Assembly: GCF_000772085.1 (NCBI RefSeq)
Contig: NZ_CP009755.1
Location: forward strand, 3,286,001 to 3,350,000
Length of the DNA stretch: 64,000 nucleotides
From: Curtobacterium sp. MR_MD2014
GTDB lineage: Bacteria; Actinomycetota; Actinomycetes; Actinomycetales; Microbacteriaceae
Direction: 5' to 3'
The notes under the pieces were generated by a model, which had not been told where the DNA came from, did not search any database, and saw only the letters and a program-made list of their open reading frames with translations. Below are positions 43,854 to 52,165 of the stretch, piece by piece. Each line of letters starts with the position of its first letter. The stretch's first letter is position 1. The position numbers were made by a program, and so were the translations under genes.

Positions 43854-44273
43854 ATGAGCATCGAGACCACGACCCACCTCAACTTCGACGGACAGGCCCG
43901 CGAGGCCCTGGACCACTACGCATCCGCGTTCGGCGGCACCGTGACCGCCGCCACCTACGGCCAGATGGGCGCGTCCCAGGACCCCGCCTGGGCGGACCGC
44001 ATCGTGTTCGGTCAGGTCAACACCGAGGCCGGCTTCCGGATCATGGCGTTCGACGTCTGGCCGGACCAGCCGTACGACCAGGGCACGAACGCCTGCTACG
44101 TCTTCGTGCACGGCGACGACGCGGACGAGGTCACCCGGTACTGGGAGGCGCTGTCGGAGGGTGCCGAGGTGCGACAGCCGCTCGCGCCCTCGCCGTGGGC
44201 CCCGCTCGCCGGGCAGCTGCGCGACCGGTTCGGCGTCGTGTGGCAGTTCGACGTGGCGGTGCCGCAGGGCTGA
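43854..44273 (+). CDS. VOC/PhnB-like protein
   Basis: 139-aa vicinal-oxygen-chelate-fold protein of the PhnB/3-demethylubiquinone-like group: HLNFDGQAREALDHYASAFGG, VNTEAGFRIMAFD, YVFVHGDDADEVTRYWEALSEG and PWAPLAGQLRDRFGVVWQFDVA. The family includes metal-binding glyoxalase-type enzymes and resistance proteins; substrate unknown. Divergent from the WYL regulator (53-bp gap), so it is a likely target of it. Confidence 0.9.
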   Translation: MSIETTTHLNFDGQAREALDHYASAFGGTVTAATYGQMGASQDPAWADRIVFGQVNTEAGFRIMAFDVWPDQPYDQGTNACYVFVHGDDADEVTRYWEALSEGAEVRQPLAPSPWAPLAGQLRDRFGVVWQFDVAVPQG

Positions 44274-44285
44274 CACCCGACCCCG

Positions 44286-44340
44286 GCACGTGGACGGCCG
44301 ACGGCAGCGCCTCAGTGCTGCCTGGCGACCGTCCACGTGC
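44286..44340. repeat. Long inverted repeat at convergent gene ends
   Basis: GCACGTGGACGG and CCGTCCACGTGC enclose an inner GGCAGC/GCTGCC pair. It overlaps the last codons of the methyltransferase gene and faces the VOC stop, so it may serve as a terminator for the VOC gene. Confidence 0.5.
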
Positions 44341-45187
44341 TCACGGTCACCGCGGCCGTCACGGCCGTCGGCGCGAACACCCGGTCCGGATCGACGTGGT
44401 GGTGGCTCGGGCCCATGTGCACCACGTCGTGCACGTCCTCCGCGGACAGCTCCATCGTCCACGTGAGGTCCTCGGACCCCTGCAGCGCGAACGTCGGCTC
44501 GAGCGACTCCCGCAGCCGCCGCTCCTTCTCCGGGTCCACCGCGATGGTCGCCTCGGCGAGCTCCGCCAGGTGTCCGGTCCGTGGCGTCACGACGACGAGC
44601 ACGCCGTCCGGGTGGAGCACCCGCGCGTACTCCCGCTGGTTGCGCGGGGCGAAGACGTCCAGCACGACGGCCGCCGCGTCGTCGACGACCGGGAGGCGCT
44701 CGGTCACGTCCCCGACGACGGCGCCGGCCCGCGGGTGGACGCGTGCCGCCCGCCGGACGGCGACGGGTGACAGGTCCAGCGCGACCCCGAGGCGGGCAGC
44801 GACGGGGCCTGCCGGGGCCGAGCCGGGCCTCCCGGCCGACGCAGTCTCGTCCGGTCCGTCCGCGTCCAGCACGTGCGCGAGGTAGGTGCCGGGGCCGGAG
44901 CCGACGTCGAGGACGACGCCCGGGGCCTTCGTGGCGGCGACCACCGCGGCGAGCGCCCGCTCGACCGGTGCGTAGTGCCCCCGCCCGAGGAACCGGATCC
45001 GCGCGTCGACCATGTCCGGGGTGTCCGCGGTCAGGGCGCGGCGCTTTGCGGGCAGGAGCGTGAGGTGGCCCTGCTTCGCCTCGTCGAACCGGTGGCCGCC
45101 GGCGCAGCCGACCTGCCCGCCGTCGACACGGGCGAGGGGCTCGGCGCAGACGGGGCAGGCGAGCACGGGGAGCAGGTCGTCGCGCAC
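44312..45187 (-). CDS. RlmA-like 23S rRNA guanine-N1 methyltransferase
   Basis: 291-aa SAM-dependent methyltransferase. An N-terminal zinc ribbon (LACPVCAEPLARVDGGQVGCAGGHRFDEAKQGHLTLLP) is followed by VLDVGSGPGTYLAHVLDAD (SAM motif I), a short Pro/Ala insertion, DLSPVAVRRAARVHPRAGAVVGDV and VFAPRNQREYARVLHPDG, the RlmA/TlrB plan. It likely methylates a G in 23S rRNA hairpin 35 and could alter macrolide response. GTG at 45185-45187 follows a TACGCT box by 6 nt; divergent from the SDR gene. Confidence 0.88.
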   Translation of the reverse strand: MRDDLLPVLACPVCAEPLARVDGGQVGCAGGHRFDEAKQGHLTLLPAKRRALTADTPDMVDARIRFLGRGHYAPVERALAAVVAATKAPGVVLDVGSGPGTYLAHVLDADGPDETASAGRPGSAPAGPVAARLGVALDLSPVAVRRAARVHPRAGAVVGDVTERLPVVDDAAAVVLDVFAPRNQREYARVLHPDGVLVVVTPRTGHLAELAEATIAVDPEKERRLRESLEPTFALQGSEDLTWTMELSAEDVHDVVHMGPSHHHVDPDRVFAPTAVTAAVTVSTWTVARQH

Positions 45188-45193
45188 CGACCC

Positions 45194-45199
45194 AGCGTA
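45194..45199 (-). promoter_or_regulatory. -10 box TACGCT, leaderless rlmA-like gene
   Basis: TACGCT on the minus strand, 6 nt before GTG 45187. Confidence 0.5.
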
Positions 45200-45209
45200 C
45201 GGGCGTCGG

Positions 45210-45215
45210 TAGCCT
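45210..45215 (+). promoter_or_regulatory. -10 box TAGCCT, leaderless SDR gene
   Basis: TAGCCT 6 nt before ATG 45222. The two divergent start codons are only 34 bp apart and the two -10 boxes 10 bp apart. Confidence 0.5.
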
Positions 45216-45221
45216 GGCCCG

Positions 45222-45977
45222 ATGGCACTGGAGCAGCTCTTCGGCCTCGACGGACGCCGTGCACTGGTCACCGGGGGCAGCTCCGGCATCGGTCGGGCGA
45301 TCGCGCTCGCCCTCGCGGACGCGGGCGCCCACGTGCTGGTCGCGGCGCGCACGCGGGAGGCGATCGACGAGACCGTCGCGACGATCACCGCCGACGGCGG
45401 GTCGGCCGCCGGTGTCGTCGCGGACCTGTCGACCCGGGCGGGCGCCCACGCGCTCGCGGACGCCGTCGGCGAGGTGGACGTCCTCGTCAACTCGGCCGGC
45501 ATCAACCTGCGGCCGCCGATGCCGGACCTCGACGAGGGCACGTGGGACGCGACGATGGCCGTCAACCTCGACGCACCCTTCGTGCTCGGCCAGCGGCTCG
45601 CGCCCGGCATGGCCGCACGCGGGTACGGCCGGATCATCGGCATCAGTTCGCAGCAGGCCCACCGCCCCTTCGCCGCGAGCGGCGCGTACGGGGTGTCGAA
45701 GGCCGGCCTGGAGGCACTGGCACGCTCCCAGGCGGAGGCCTGGTCGGGCAGCGGGGTCACCTCGAACGTCCTGGTCCCCGGCTTCGTGCAGACCGCGCTC
45801 AACAGGCGACTGTCCGCCGACCCCGAGCGGGTCGCGGCGCTCGCCGCGCGCACGCTCGTCGGACGCAACGGCGAGCCGTCGGACTTCGCGGCCGTGGCGG
45901 TGTTCCTGGCCGGACCGGGGTCCGCGTACGTCACGGGCCAGTCGATCGCGGTCGACGGCGGCTTCTCGGTGCACTGA
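45222..45977 (+). CDS. Short-chain dehydrogenase/reductase
   Basis: 251-aa classical SDR, NAD(P)-dependent. TGGSSGIGRAIAL (residues 17-29), NSAGIN at about 89-94, catalytic Ser in GISSQQAHRPF, Tyr/Lys in YGVSKAG, and TGQSIAVDGGFSVH at the end. An Arg in AARTREAI suggests NADP preference. Reads like a gluconate 5-dehydrogenase/2-deoxygluconate-type SDR; substrate open. Confidence 0.92.
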   Translation: MALEQLFGLDGRRALVTGGSSGIGRAIALALADAGAHVLVAARTREAIDETVATITADGGSAAGVVADLSTRAGAHALADAVGEVDVLVNSAGINLRPPMPDLDEGTWDATMAVNLDAPFVLGQRLAPGMAARGYGRIIGISSQQAHRPFAASGAYGVSKAGLEALARSQAEAWSGSGVTSNVLVPGFVQTALNRRLSADPERVAALAARTLVGRNGEPSDFAAVAVFLAGPGSAYVTGQSIAVDGGFSVH

Positions 45978-46061
45978 CCCCGTGCACTGAGCCCCGTGCA
46001 CCGACCTCCGCGCCCTGACCGCAGTGCGGCGGGCCGACGGTGGAAGCCGAGGTCTGCTCGG

Positions 46062-46067
46062 TAGCGT
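46062..46067 (+). promoter_or_regulatory. -10 box TAGCGT, leaderless gene
   Basis: TAGCGT 6 nt before ATG 46074. Confidence 0.5.
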
Positions 46068-46073
46068 CGGTGC

Positions 46074-46685
46074 ATGGCCGTCATCCACCGCGCAGAACTC
46101 CGACCGTCCAAGGCCGAGGCCCTCGCCGCCTGGCTGCCAGCGCAGCCGTGGAGCGGCCTCACCGCCGGTGCCGCCGTCGAGATCGTCACCCGCTTCCGGT
46201 TCGACGACCCCGAGGGCGAGGTCGGTGTCGAGGAGATCGTCGTGCGGACGCCCGAGGGACGGCTCCTGCACACGCCGCTGACCTACCGCGGCGCTCCGCT
46301 CGACGGCGCCCGGGGCTCCCTGGTGTGCGAGATGCACCACTCCGTGCTCGGGCAGCGCTGGGTGTACGACGCCGTCGCGGATCCGGTGTACGCCGACGTC
46401 CTGCGTCGTGCGATCGCCACCGGCGGGCACGAGGCGGAGCTCGAGCGCGCCGACGGCTCCGGACGGTTCGACAAGGAGGGCACGGCGGTCGGCAGCGGGT
46501 CGGCGCCGGACTCCCCCACGGTGACGTCGGCCACGGCCAGCACCGACGGGACCGAGACGACGGTGCGCACCGACCACGGCGACCTCGTCGTGCTGCGGGT
46601 GATCGGGCTGCCCGTGCCGGACGGCGAGACACTGACCGCGACCTGGCGCGACCGCTCGGCCGTCGTCGCGGTCCTGCCCGCCTGA
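46074..46685 (+). CDS. Maltokinase N-terminal cap-like domain protein
   Basis: 203-aa protein matching the stand-alone maltokinase-cap (CG0192-type) family: AVIHRAELRPSKAEALAAWLPAQPW, VTRFRFDDPEGEVGVEEIVVRT, LLHTPLTYRGAPLDGA, MHHSVLGQRWVYDAVADPVYADVL. The C-terminal 70 residues are a Ser/Thr/Gly-rich linker and a final beta segment. No kinase domain is fused or adjacent, so its role is unknown. Confidence 0.82.
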   Translation: MAVIHRAELRPSKAEALAAWLPAQPWSGLTAGAAVEIVTRFRFDDPEGEVGVEEIVVRTPEGRLLHTPLTYRGAPLDGARGSLVCEMHHSVLGQRWVYDAVADPVYADVLRRAIATGGHEAELERADGSGRFDKEGTAVGSGSAPDSPTVTSATASTDGTETTVRTDHGDLVVLRVIGLPVPDGETLTATWRDRSAVVAVLPA

Positions 46686-46758
46686 CGGACCCGGTCGCGG
46701 CCGCTCCGCGACGTGCCCCGTCCGGGGGACTCGGAGCTTCCGGGCGTCTGATTGCAAT

Positions 46759-47418
46759 GTGCAACTTCAAGGCGGGACCGACTGGGTGGGGCTGCTCCCC
46801 GCCTCGGTGGTCGCCGCCGCTGCCGACCACGACCTGAGCGGCCCCCTCGCCGACGAGGAACGCGCGGCGATCGCCCGTGCCGTCCCGGCGCGGCGTGCCG
46901 AGTTCCGGACCGGCCGCCTGCTCGCCCGCCGCGCCCTGACGGCGATCGGCACCCCGGTGACGGCACTGCCCGTGGGTCGGAGCGGGGCTCCCCGCTGGCC
47001 CGAGGGCGTGGTCGGCACGATCACCCACTGCCCCGGCCTGCGCGCCTGCGCCGTCGCCCGGCGCGACGACCACGCCGGCATCGGCATCGATGCCACGCCG
47101 GCACGTCCCCTGCCGCCGGGAGTGCTCCGACGCATCGCGGACGTCACGGACGACCGTGTCGCGCGGGGTCTCACCGCACTCCGGCGAACCGGGGTTGAGA
47201 GTCCGGACAGCGTCCTGCTCGCCGCGACCGAGGCCGTCGCCAAGGCCCGCTCGGCCGCGCACGACGGCTGGTTCGGCATCGACGGTGCCCACGTGGAGCT
47301 GCGCCCGGACGGGACCTTCACGGCGAGCGCGCGTCGCGGCCCGGCGTTCGCGGCGACGGGACGGTGGGCAGTGGACCGGGGGACGGCGCGTGCGGGCATC
47401 GTGCTCGCCGCGCGCTGA
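46759..47418 (+). CDS. 4'-phosphopantetheinyl transferase (PptT/EntD-like), divergent
   Basis: 219-aa enzyme expected to load the phosphopantetheine arm onto carrier domains. Family layout is present: RRAEFRTGRLLARRAL, GAPRWPEGVVGTITHCPGLRACAVAR (CoA site), GIGIDATP and TEAVAKAR. Two usual residues differ: the Glu/Asp after the metal Asp111 is Thr113, and KE in the K-E-x3-K motif is TE. It lies 47 bp before the carboxylic acid reductase gene, whose carrier domain needs this activity. GTG 46759 sits in a TTGCA-ATG-TGCAA palindrome (46752-46764); no ribosome site is evident. Confidence 0.85.
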   Translation: MQLQGGTDWVGLLPASVVAAAADHDLSGPLADEERAAIARAVPARRAEFRTGRLLARRALTAIGTPVTALPVGRSGAPRWPEGVVGTITHCPGLRACAVARRDDHAGIGIDATPARPLPPGVLRRIADVTDDRVARGLTALRRTGVESPDSVLLAATEAVAKARSAAHDGWFGIDGAHVELRPDGTFTASARRGPAFAATGRWAVDRGTARAGIVLAAR

Positions 47419-47465
47419 GAGGCCGCGCGCGGGGGCGCGTCGGACGAACGAGGAAGGGAACCACC

Positions 47466-50400
47466 ATGGTGCAGCAGGACGAGGACACCTCCGTCGAGGC
47501 GGTGTTCGACCGGTACGCCGACCGAACGGCGATCCGACAGCGGGACGGCGAGGTCGTCACCGACACGAGCTTCCGGGAGCTCCGGGACCGTGCGCGGGCC
47601 CTCGCGGCGGTGCTCGGCGAGTCCGTGGCCCCGGGTGACCGGATCGCGGTGCTCGGTCCGCCGAGCGCCGACGTCGTGACCCTCGAGCTCGCGTGCTCGG
47701 TGCTCGGCGCGGTGAGCGTGCCGCTGCAGACCAGCGCGGCCGTCGAGCAGCTCCGTGCGATCGTCGACGAGACGACGCCGGTGTGGCTGGGCGTCACCGC
47801 CGACCAGGCCGCGACGGCCCGGGCGGTCACCGACGCGGCCGCCGCCGAGGTGCACACCGTCCTGCTCGACACGACGGGTGCGGCCGGCGCGGCGACCGGG
47901 GCCGAGGGCACCGACGGTGCGGCGGCGCTGCCGACGCTCGCCGACCTCGTGGCACGGGGCCGCGACCTGCCGCAGCCGACCCCGTGGCGACCGGCGCCCG
48001 ACGAGGACCCGCTCGCCCTGCTGCTGTACACCTCGGGCAGCACCGGGACCCCGAAGGGCGCGATGTACACGCGGTCCATGGTCGAGCGGCTCTGGCACGC
48101 ACTCCCGCCGGACCACCCGGACGCCGTGACCGTCGGCTACGCCTACCTCCCGCTGAGCCACCTGACCGGTCGCGCGGCGCTGCTCGCCACGCTCGGCCGC
48201 GGCGGCACCGTGGCGCTCGCGACCTCGACCGACCTGTCGGCCCTGTTCGAGGACCTGCGGGTCTACGCACCGACCGAGCTCGTGCTCGTCCCGCGGATCG
48301 CCGAGATGGTCCGCCAGGAGGGCGCCCGCGAGGAGCAGCGCCGGCTCGCGGCCGGAGCCACCGACGCCCCGGCCGTGCGTGCTCAGGTGCAGGACGACCT
48401 CCGGACACGTGCCTTCGGTGGTCGCGTCGGGCAGGCCGTCTGCGCCAGCGCCCCGCTCACGCCCGAGCTCCGCACGTACCTCGAGGAGTGCCTCGGCGTC
48501 CCGCTGCACGACCTGTACGGCTCGACCGAGGCGGGCAGCATCCTGCGCGACGGCGTGGTGCAGCAGCCACCGGTCACCGAGCACAAGCTGGTGGACGTCC
48601 CCGAGCTCGGGTACCGCACCACCGACCGACCGCACCCGCGCGGCGAACTGCTCGTGAAGAGCACCGCGGTGATCCCCGGGTACTTCCGCCGCCCGGACGT
48701 CACCGCCGCGGTGTTCGACGAGGACGGGTTCTACCGGACCGGCGACGTGATGGCGCAGACCGGTCCGGACACGTACGAGTACCTCGACCGCCGGAACAAC
48801 GTCATCAAGCTCTCGCAGGGCGAGTTCGTCGCGGTCTCGGCCCTCGAGGCGACCTTCGGTGGGACGCCGGAGGTCCGGCAGATCGCCCTGCACGGGGACA
48901 GCAGGCACGCGTTCCTCGTCGCGGTCGTCGTGCCGGTCGACCCGGAGGCCACGGAGGGCGACCTGCTCGCCGCCCTCCAGCGCACCGCCCGCGCCCACGG
49001 GCTCGCGCCGTACGAGGTGCCCCGAGCGATCGTCGTCGAACCGGACCCCTTCACGGTCGACAACGGCATGCTCTCCGATGCCCGCAAGCTCCTCCGCCCC
49101 CGGGTCACCGCCCGCTACGGGGACCGGTTCGCGGCGCTCTACGGCGCGGTCGCCGAGCAGCAGAGCGGCACCCTCGTCGCGACCCTGCGCGAGCACGTGG
49201 GTGACGAACCGACCGTCGACACCGTCGTCCGTGCCGCCCGTGACCTGCTCGGTGCCGAGGTCAGCACCGAGACCGCCTCGGCCGCCCGGTTCTCGGACCT
49301 CGGCGGTGACTCGCTGTCGGCCCTGACGTTCTCCGGGGTCCTCGAGGACGTCTTCGAGACCGAGGTGCCCGTCGGTGTCATCACCGACCCGACGAACGAC
49401 CTCGCGGCCGTGGCCGCGTACGTCGAGCGCTCGGCCGCCGACGACCGGCCGACCATCGCCCGCGTGCACGGCGCCGACCCGACGGTGCTGCGAGCGTCGG
49501 ACCTGCGGGTGGACCGCCTGCTCGGTGCGGTCCCCGCGCCGGTGGCACGCGCACCCCGCCCCACCGCGGACGGGCCGCGCACCGTCCTGCTCACCGGCGC
49601 GAACGGCTACCTCGGCCGCTTCACCGCGATGGACTGGCTCGAGCGGCTCGCACCGGTCGGCGGCACGCTGGTCTGCGTCGTGCGCGGGTCGGACGACGCC
49701 GCTGCCCGCCGTCGACTGGACGCGGCCTTCGCGGCCGATCCCGCGTTCGCCGACCGGTTCGCCGAGCTCTCGGGGTCGCTCGAGGTGGTCGCCGGGGACG
49801 TCAGCGAGCACCTGCTCGGCCTCGAGGAACCGCGGTGGGAGGACCTCGCCGCGCGGGTCGACCTCGTCACGCACGCCGCCGCCCTGGTGAACCACGTCCT
49901 GCCGTACACCGCGCTGTTCGGGCCAAACGTCGTCGGCACCGCCGAGGTCGTCCGGCTCGCGATCGCCGCCGGGAGCGTGCCCGTCACCTTCGTGTCGAGC
50001 GTCGCCGTCGCCGGTGGAGCCCGCCCGAGCGCGACCGAGGACGTCGCCCCCGACGCCCCCGCGGCACTCGACGAGCGAGCGGACCTCCGGTCGACGATCC
50101 CCGAGTGGACGATCGCCGACGAGTACGCGAACGGGTACGGCGCGAGCAAGTGGGCGAGCGAGGTGCTGCTCCGCGAGGCGCACGAGCAGCACGGCGTCCC
50201 CGTCGCGGTGTTCCGCTCCGACATGGTGCTGGCGCACCCGCGCTGGCGCGGCCAGGTGAACCTGCCCGACGTGTTCACCCGTCTGGTCTGGAGCGTGCTC
50301 GCGACCGGGCTGGCACCCGTGTCCTTCGTGCAGCGGACCCCGGACGGCCGGGTGCAGCGCTCGCACTACGACGGCCTGCCCGCCGACTTCACGGCCGCCG

Positions 50401-50819
50401 CGATCGACGCCATCGGCGCGTCGGTGGTCGACGGCCACCGGACGTTCAACGTCGTCAACCCGCACGACGACGGCGTCTCGCTGGACACCTTCGTCGACTG
50501 GCTGGTCGAGGACGGGTACGCGATCGAGCGGGTCGCGGACCACGCCGAGTGGGTCGAGCGCTTCCGGTCCGCACTCGAGGCGCTGCCGGACGAGGACCGT
50601 GCACGCTCGGTCCTGCCGCTGCTGCACGCGTTCGCGACCCCGGAGGTGCCGCACGCCGGGTCCGCGATCCCCGCGGACGCGTTCGCGGCCGCGGTCCGCT
50701 CGGTGCGTCCGCTCGGCTCACCGGACATCCCGTCGCTCGACCACACGCTCGTCACCAAGGTGGCGGACGACCTGACGTTCCTCGGTCTGCTCGGCCCGGC
50801 CGCGTCGCCCACGCGCTGA
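47466..50819 (+). CDS. car: Carboxylic acid reductase (adenylation-carrier-reductase)
   Basis: 1117-aa enzyme that reduces carboxylic acids to aldehydes with ATP and NADPH. Adenylation domain 1-600: LLYTSGSTGTPKGAMYTR (P-loop-like), LYGSTEAGS, GFYRTGDVMA, DRRNNVIKLSQGEFVAVSALE. Carrier domain with Ser616 in DLGGDSLSAL. Reductase domain about 700-1117: LLTGANGYLGRF (NADPH, about 709-720), catalytic Tyr891 and Lys895 in YGASKWASE. It is about 50 residues shorter at the N-terminus than the usual 1170-aa enzymes. ATG 47466 has GAGGAAGG upstream. The preceding transferase gene likely activates it. Confidence 0.95.
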   Translation: MVQQDEDTSVEAVFDRYADRTAIRQRDGEVVTDTSFRELRDRARALAAVLGESVAPGDRIAVLGPPSADVVTLELACSVLGAVSVPLQTSAAVEQLRAIVDETTPVWLGVTADQAATARAVTDAAAAEVHTVLLDTTGAAGAATGAEGTDGAAALPTLADLVARGRDLPQPTPWRPAPDEDPLALLLYTSGSTGTPKGAMYTRSMVERLWHALPPDHPDAVTVGYAYLPLSHLTGRAALLATLGRGGTVALATSTDLSALFEDLRVYAPTELVLVPRIAEMVRQEGAREEQRRLAAGATDAPAVRAQVQDDLRTRAFGGRVGQAVCASAPLTPELRTYLEECLGVPLHDLYGSTEAGSILRDGVVQQPPVTEHKLVDVPELGYRTTDRPHPRGELLVKSTAVIPGYFRRPDVTAAVFDEDGFYRTGDVMAQTGPDTYEYLDRRNNVIKLSQGEFVAVSALEATFGGTPEVRQIALHGDSRHAFLVAVVVPVDPEATEGDLLAALQRTARAHGLAPYEVPRAIVVEPDPFTVDNGMLSDARKLLRPRVTARYGDRFAALYGAVAEQQSGTLVATLREHVGDEPTVDTVVRAARDLLGAEVSTETASAARFSDLGGDSLSALTFSGVLEDVFETEVPVGVITDPTNDLAAVAAYVERSAADDRPTIARVHGADPTVLRASDLRVDRLLGAVPAPVARAPRPTADGPRTVLLTGANGYLGRFTAMDWLERLAPVGGTLVCVVRGSDDAAARRRLDAAFAADPAFADRFAELSGSLEVVAGDVSEHLLGLEEPRWEDLAARVDLVTHAAALVNHVLPYTALFGPNVVGTAEVVRLAIAAGSVPVTFVSSVAVAGGARPSATEDVAPDAPAALDERADLRSTIPEWTIADEYANGYGASKWASEVLLREAHEQHGVPVAVFRSDMVLAHPRWRGQVNLPDVFTRLVWSVLATGLAPVSFVQRTPDGRVQRSHYDGLPADFTAAAIDAIGASVVDGHRTFNVVNPHDDGVSLDTFVDWLVEDGYAIERVADHAEWVERFRSALEALPDEDRARSVLPLLHAFATPEVPHAGSAIPADAFAAAVRSVRPLGSPDIPSLDHTLVTKVADDLTFLGLLGPAASPTR

Positions 50820-50825
50820 GCACCG

Positions 50826-50866
50826 GACGGGAGGCGCGGTGCCGGTCCGGCACCGCGCCTCCCGTC
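50826..50866. terminator. Hairpin terminator after car
   Basis: Perfect 18-bp stem beginning GACGGGAGGCGCGGTGCC with a 5-nt loop, 7 nt past the car stop. Stem sequence nearly matches 20586-20626. Confidence 0.8.
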
Positions 50867-50963
50867 CGTCACCCGGTCGCATCGGGCGTGACTGCCGGGC
50901 GCGGCCCGACGGGCACCGGCAGGGCCTCTCTGCGCACGGCGAGCTGCTGGCAGGATCGAGCGC

Positions 50964-51902
50964 GTGAAGACACTGGAGTTGCCACAGACCGACCTCACCG
51001 CGTCCGACGTCGTCGTCGGCCTCATGCGGATCAACGACATGAGCGACGAGGACATCCGCGAGCTGTACACCGCCTCGCGCGACGCCGGCGTCACGATGTT
51101 CGACCACGCCGCCGTGTACGGCGTCTGGCACGGGTGCGAGCAGCGGTTCGGTTCCGCCGTCACCCTGTCGCCGTCCGAGCGCGCCGACATCCAGCTGCAG
51201 ACCAAGGTCGGCATCCGCCCGACGCCGGACGGCGCGTACTTCGACTTCTCGTACGAGCACATCATCGAGTCCGTGCACGAGTCCCTCGAGGCGCTGCGGA
51301 CCGACTACGTGGACGTGCTGCTCCTGCACCGTCCCGACGCCCTCGTCGAGCCCGAGGAGGTCGCCCGGGCGTTCGACGAGCTGCACGCCGCCGGCAAGGT
51401 GCACCACTTCGGCGTCTCGAACCACACCCCCGGTCAGGTCGAGCTGCTGAAGCGGTCGGTGCGGCAGCCGCTCGCGTTCAACCAGGTGCAGCTGAGCATC
51501 ACGCACGCCAACGTGATCACGCAGGGCCTGACGGCGAACATGGCCGGGCTCGACCAGTCGATCGACCGCGACAACGACATCCTCAACCACGCGCGCCTGA
51601 ACGACGTCACGCTGCAGGCCTGGTCGCCGTTCCAGAAGGGCTTCTTCGACGGCGTCTTCCTCGGTGACCGCGAGCAGTACGCCGAGCTCAACGACGTGCT
51701 CGAGGAGCTCGCCTCGGCACACGGCGTCACCCCGACGGGGATCGCGGTCGCGTGGATCACCCGGCACCCCGCGCGCTTCCAGGTCGTCCTGGGCACGACG
51801 AACCCGCAGCGGGTACGGGACTCGGCCGCGGGTTCCGACGTCCGGCTCTCGCGCGAGGAGTGGTACCGCGTCCTGACGGCAGCGGGGCACACCGTCCCCT
51901 GA
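50964..51902 (+). CDS. Aldo/keto reductase (YdhF-like)
   Basis: 312-aa NADPH-dependent reductase. Catalytic tetrad in MFDHAAVYG (Asp, Tyr), LQTKVGI (Lys) and LLLHRPD (His); WSPFQKGFFDGVFL and VLGTTNPQRVRDSA at the C-terminal cofactor site. Close in layout to the oxidoreductase YdhF. GTG 50964. Next to a carboxylic acid reductase it might reduce the aldehyde product to an alcohol, but the terminator hairpin between them argues for separate transcription. Confidence 0.9.
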   Translation: MKTLELPQTDLTASDVVVGLMRINDMSDEDIRELYTASRDAGVTMFDHAAVYGVWHGCEQRFGSAVTLSPSERADIQLQTKVGIRPTPDGAYFDFSYEHIIESVHESLEALRTDYVDVLLLHRPDALVEPEEVARAFDELHAAGKVHHFGVSNHTPGQVELLKRSVRQPLAFNQVQLSITHANVITQGLTANMAGLDQSIDRDNDILNHARLNDVTLQAWSPFQKGFFDGVFLGDREQYAELNDVLEELASAHGVTPTGIAVAWITRHPARFQVVLGTTNPQRVRDSAAGSDVRLSREEWYRVLTAAGHTVP

Positions 51903-52027
51903 CCGGGCTGCGGGGCTGGGCCTGACCGTTCCGGGGCTCTGGGGGTCGGCCCTGACCGTGCCGGGCTCCGGGGCTGGGCCCTGACCGTGCCGGGCTCCGG
52001 GGCTGGGCCCTGACCGTGCCGGGCTCG
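51899..52027. repeat. 29-bp tandem repeats, about four copies
   Basis: Units starting CTGACCGTGCCGGGCTCC at 51952, 51981 and 52010 (29 bp apart), with degenerate units at 51899 and 51922. The first unit includes the reductase stop codon. It abuts the family A palindrome. Confidence 0.8.
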
Positions 52028-52087
52028 GCACAACGGGGAGCACGTCGCGCCACGGAAGTCCGTGGTGTCGCGTGCTCCCCGTTGTGC
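52028..52087. repeat. 60-bp palindromic repeat, family A copy 4
   Basis: Arms GCACAACGGGGAGCACGTCG... and ...CGTGCTCCCCGTTGTGC, inner CCACGG-AAGT-CCGTGG. Between convergent genes, flanked by tandem repeats on both sides. Confidence 0.85.
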
Positions 52088-52112
52088 TGACGCACGTCGT
52101 GCCCCCAGGCTG

Positions 52113-52147
52113 CTCGGCTCGGCTCGGCTCGGCTCGGCTCGGCTCGG
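52113..52147. repeat. CTCGG pentamer repeat, seven copies
   Basis: Seven perfect CTCGG units, 18 bp before the stop codon of the small minus-strand gene at 52166. Confidence 0.85.
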
Positions 52148-52165
52148 GCGGGAGCGGGCGGGCGG

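Noticed and set aside
44286..44340. Inverted repeat as a family A or B copy
   Set aside because: Length is 55 bp, the arms have neither core, and it overlaps coding sequence.
46767..50654. A 1295-codon open frame antisense to car
   Set aside because: Mirror frame of a strongly supported enzyme gene, typical of very GC-rich DNA; composition is Arg/Gly/Asp-biased without motifs.
51899..52147. Tandem 29-bp and CTCGG units as a CRISPR array
   Set aside because: Units are contiguous with no unique spacers, and no cas genes are present.
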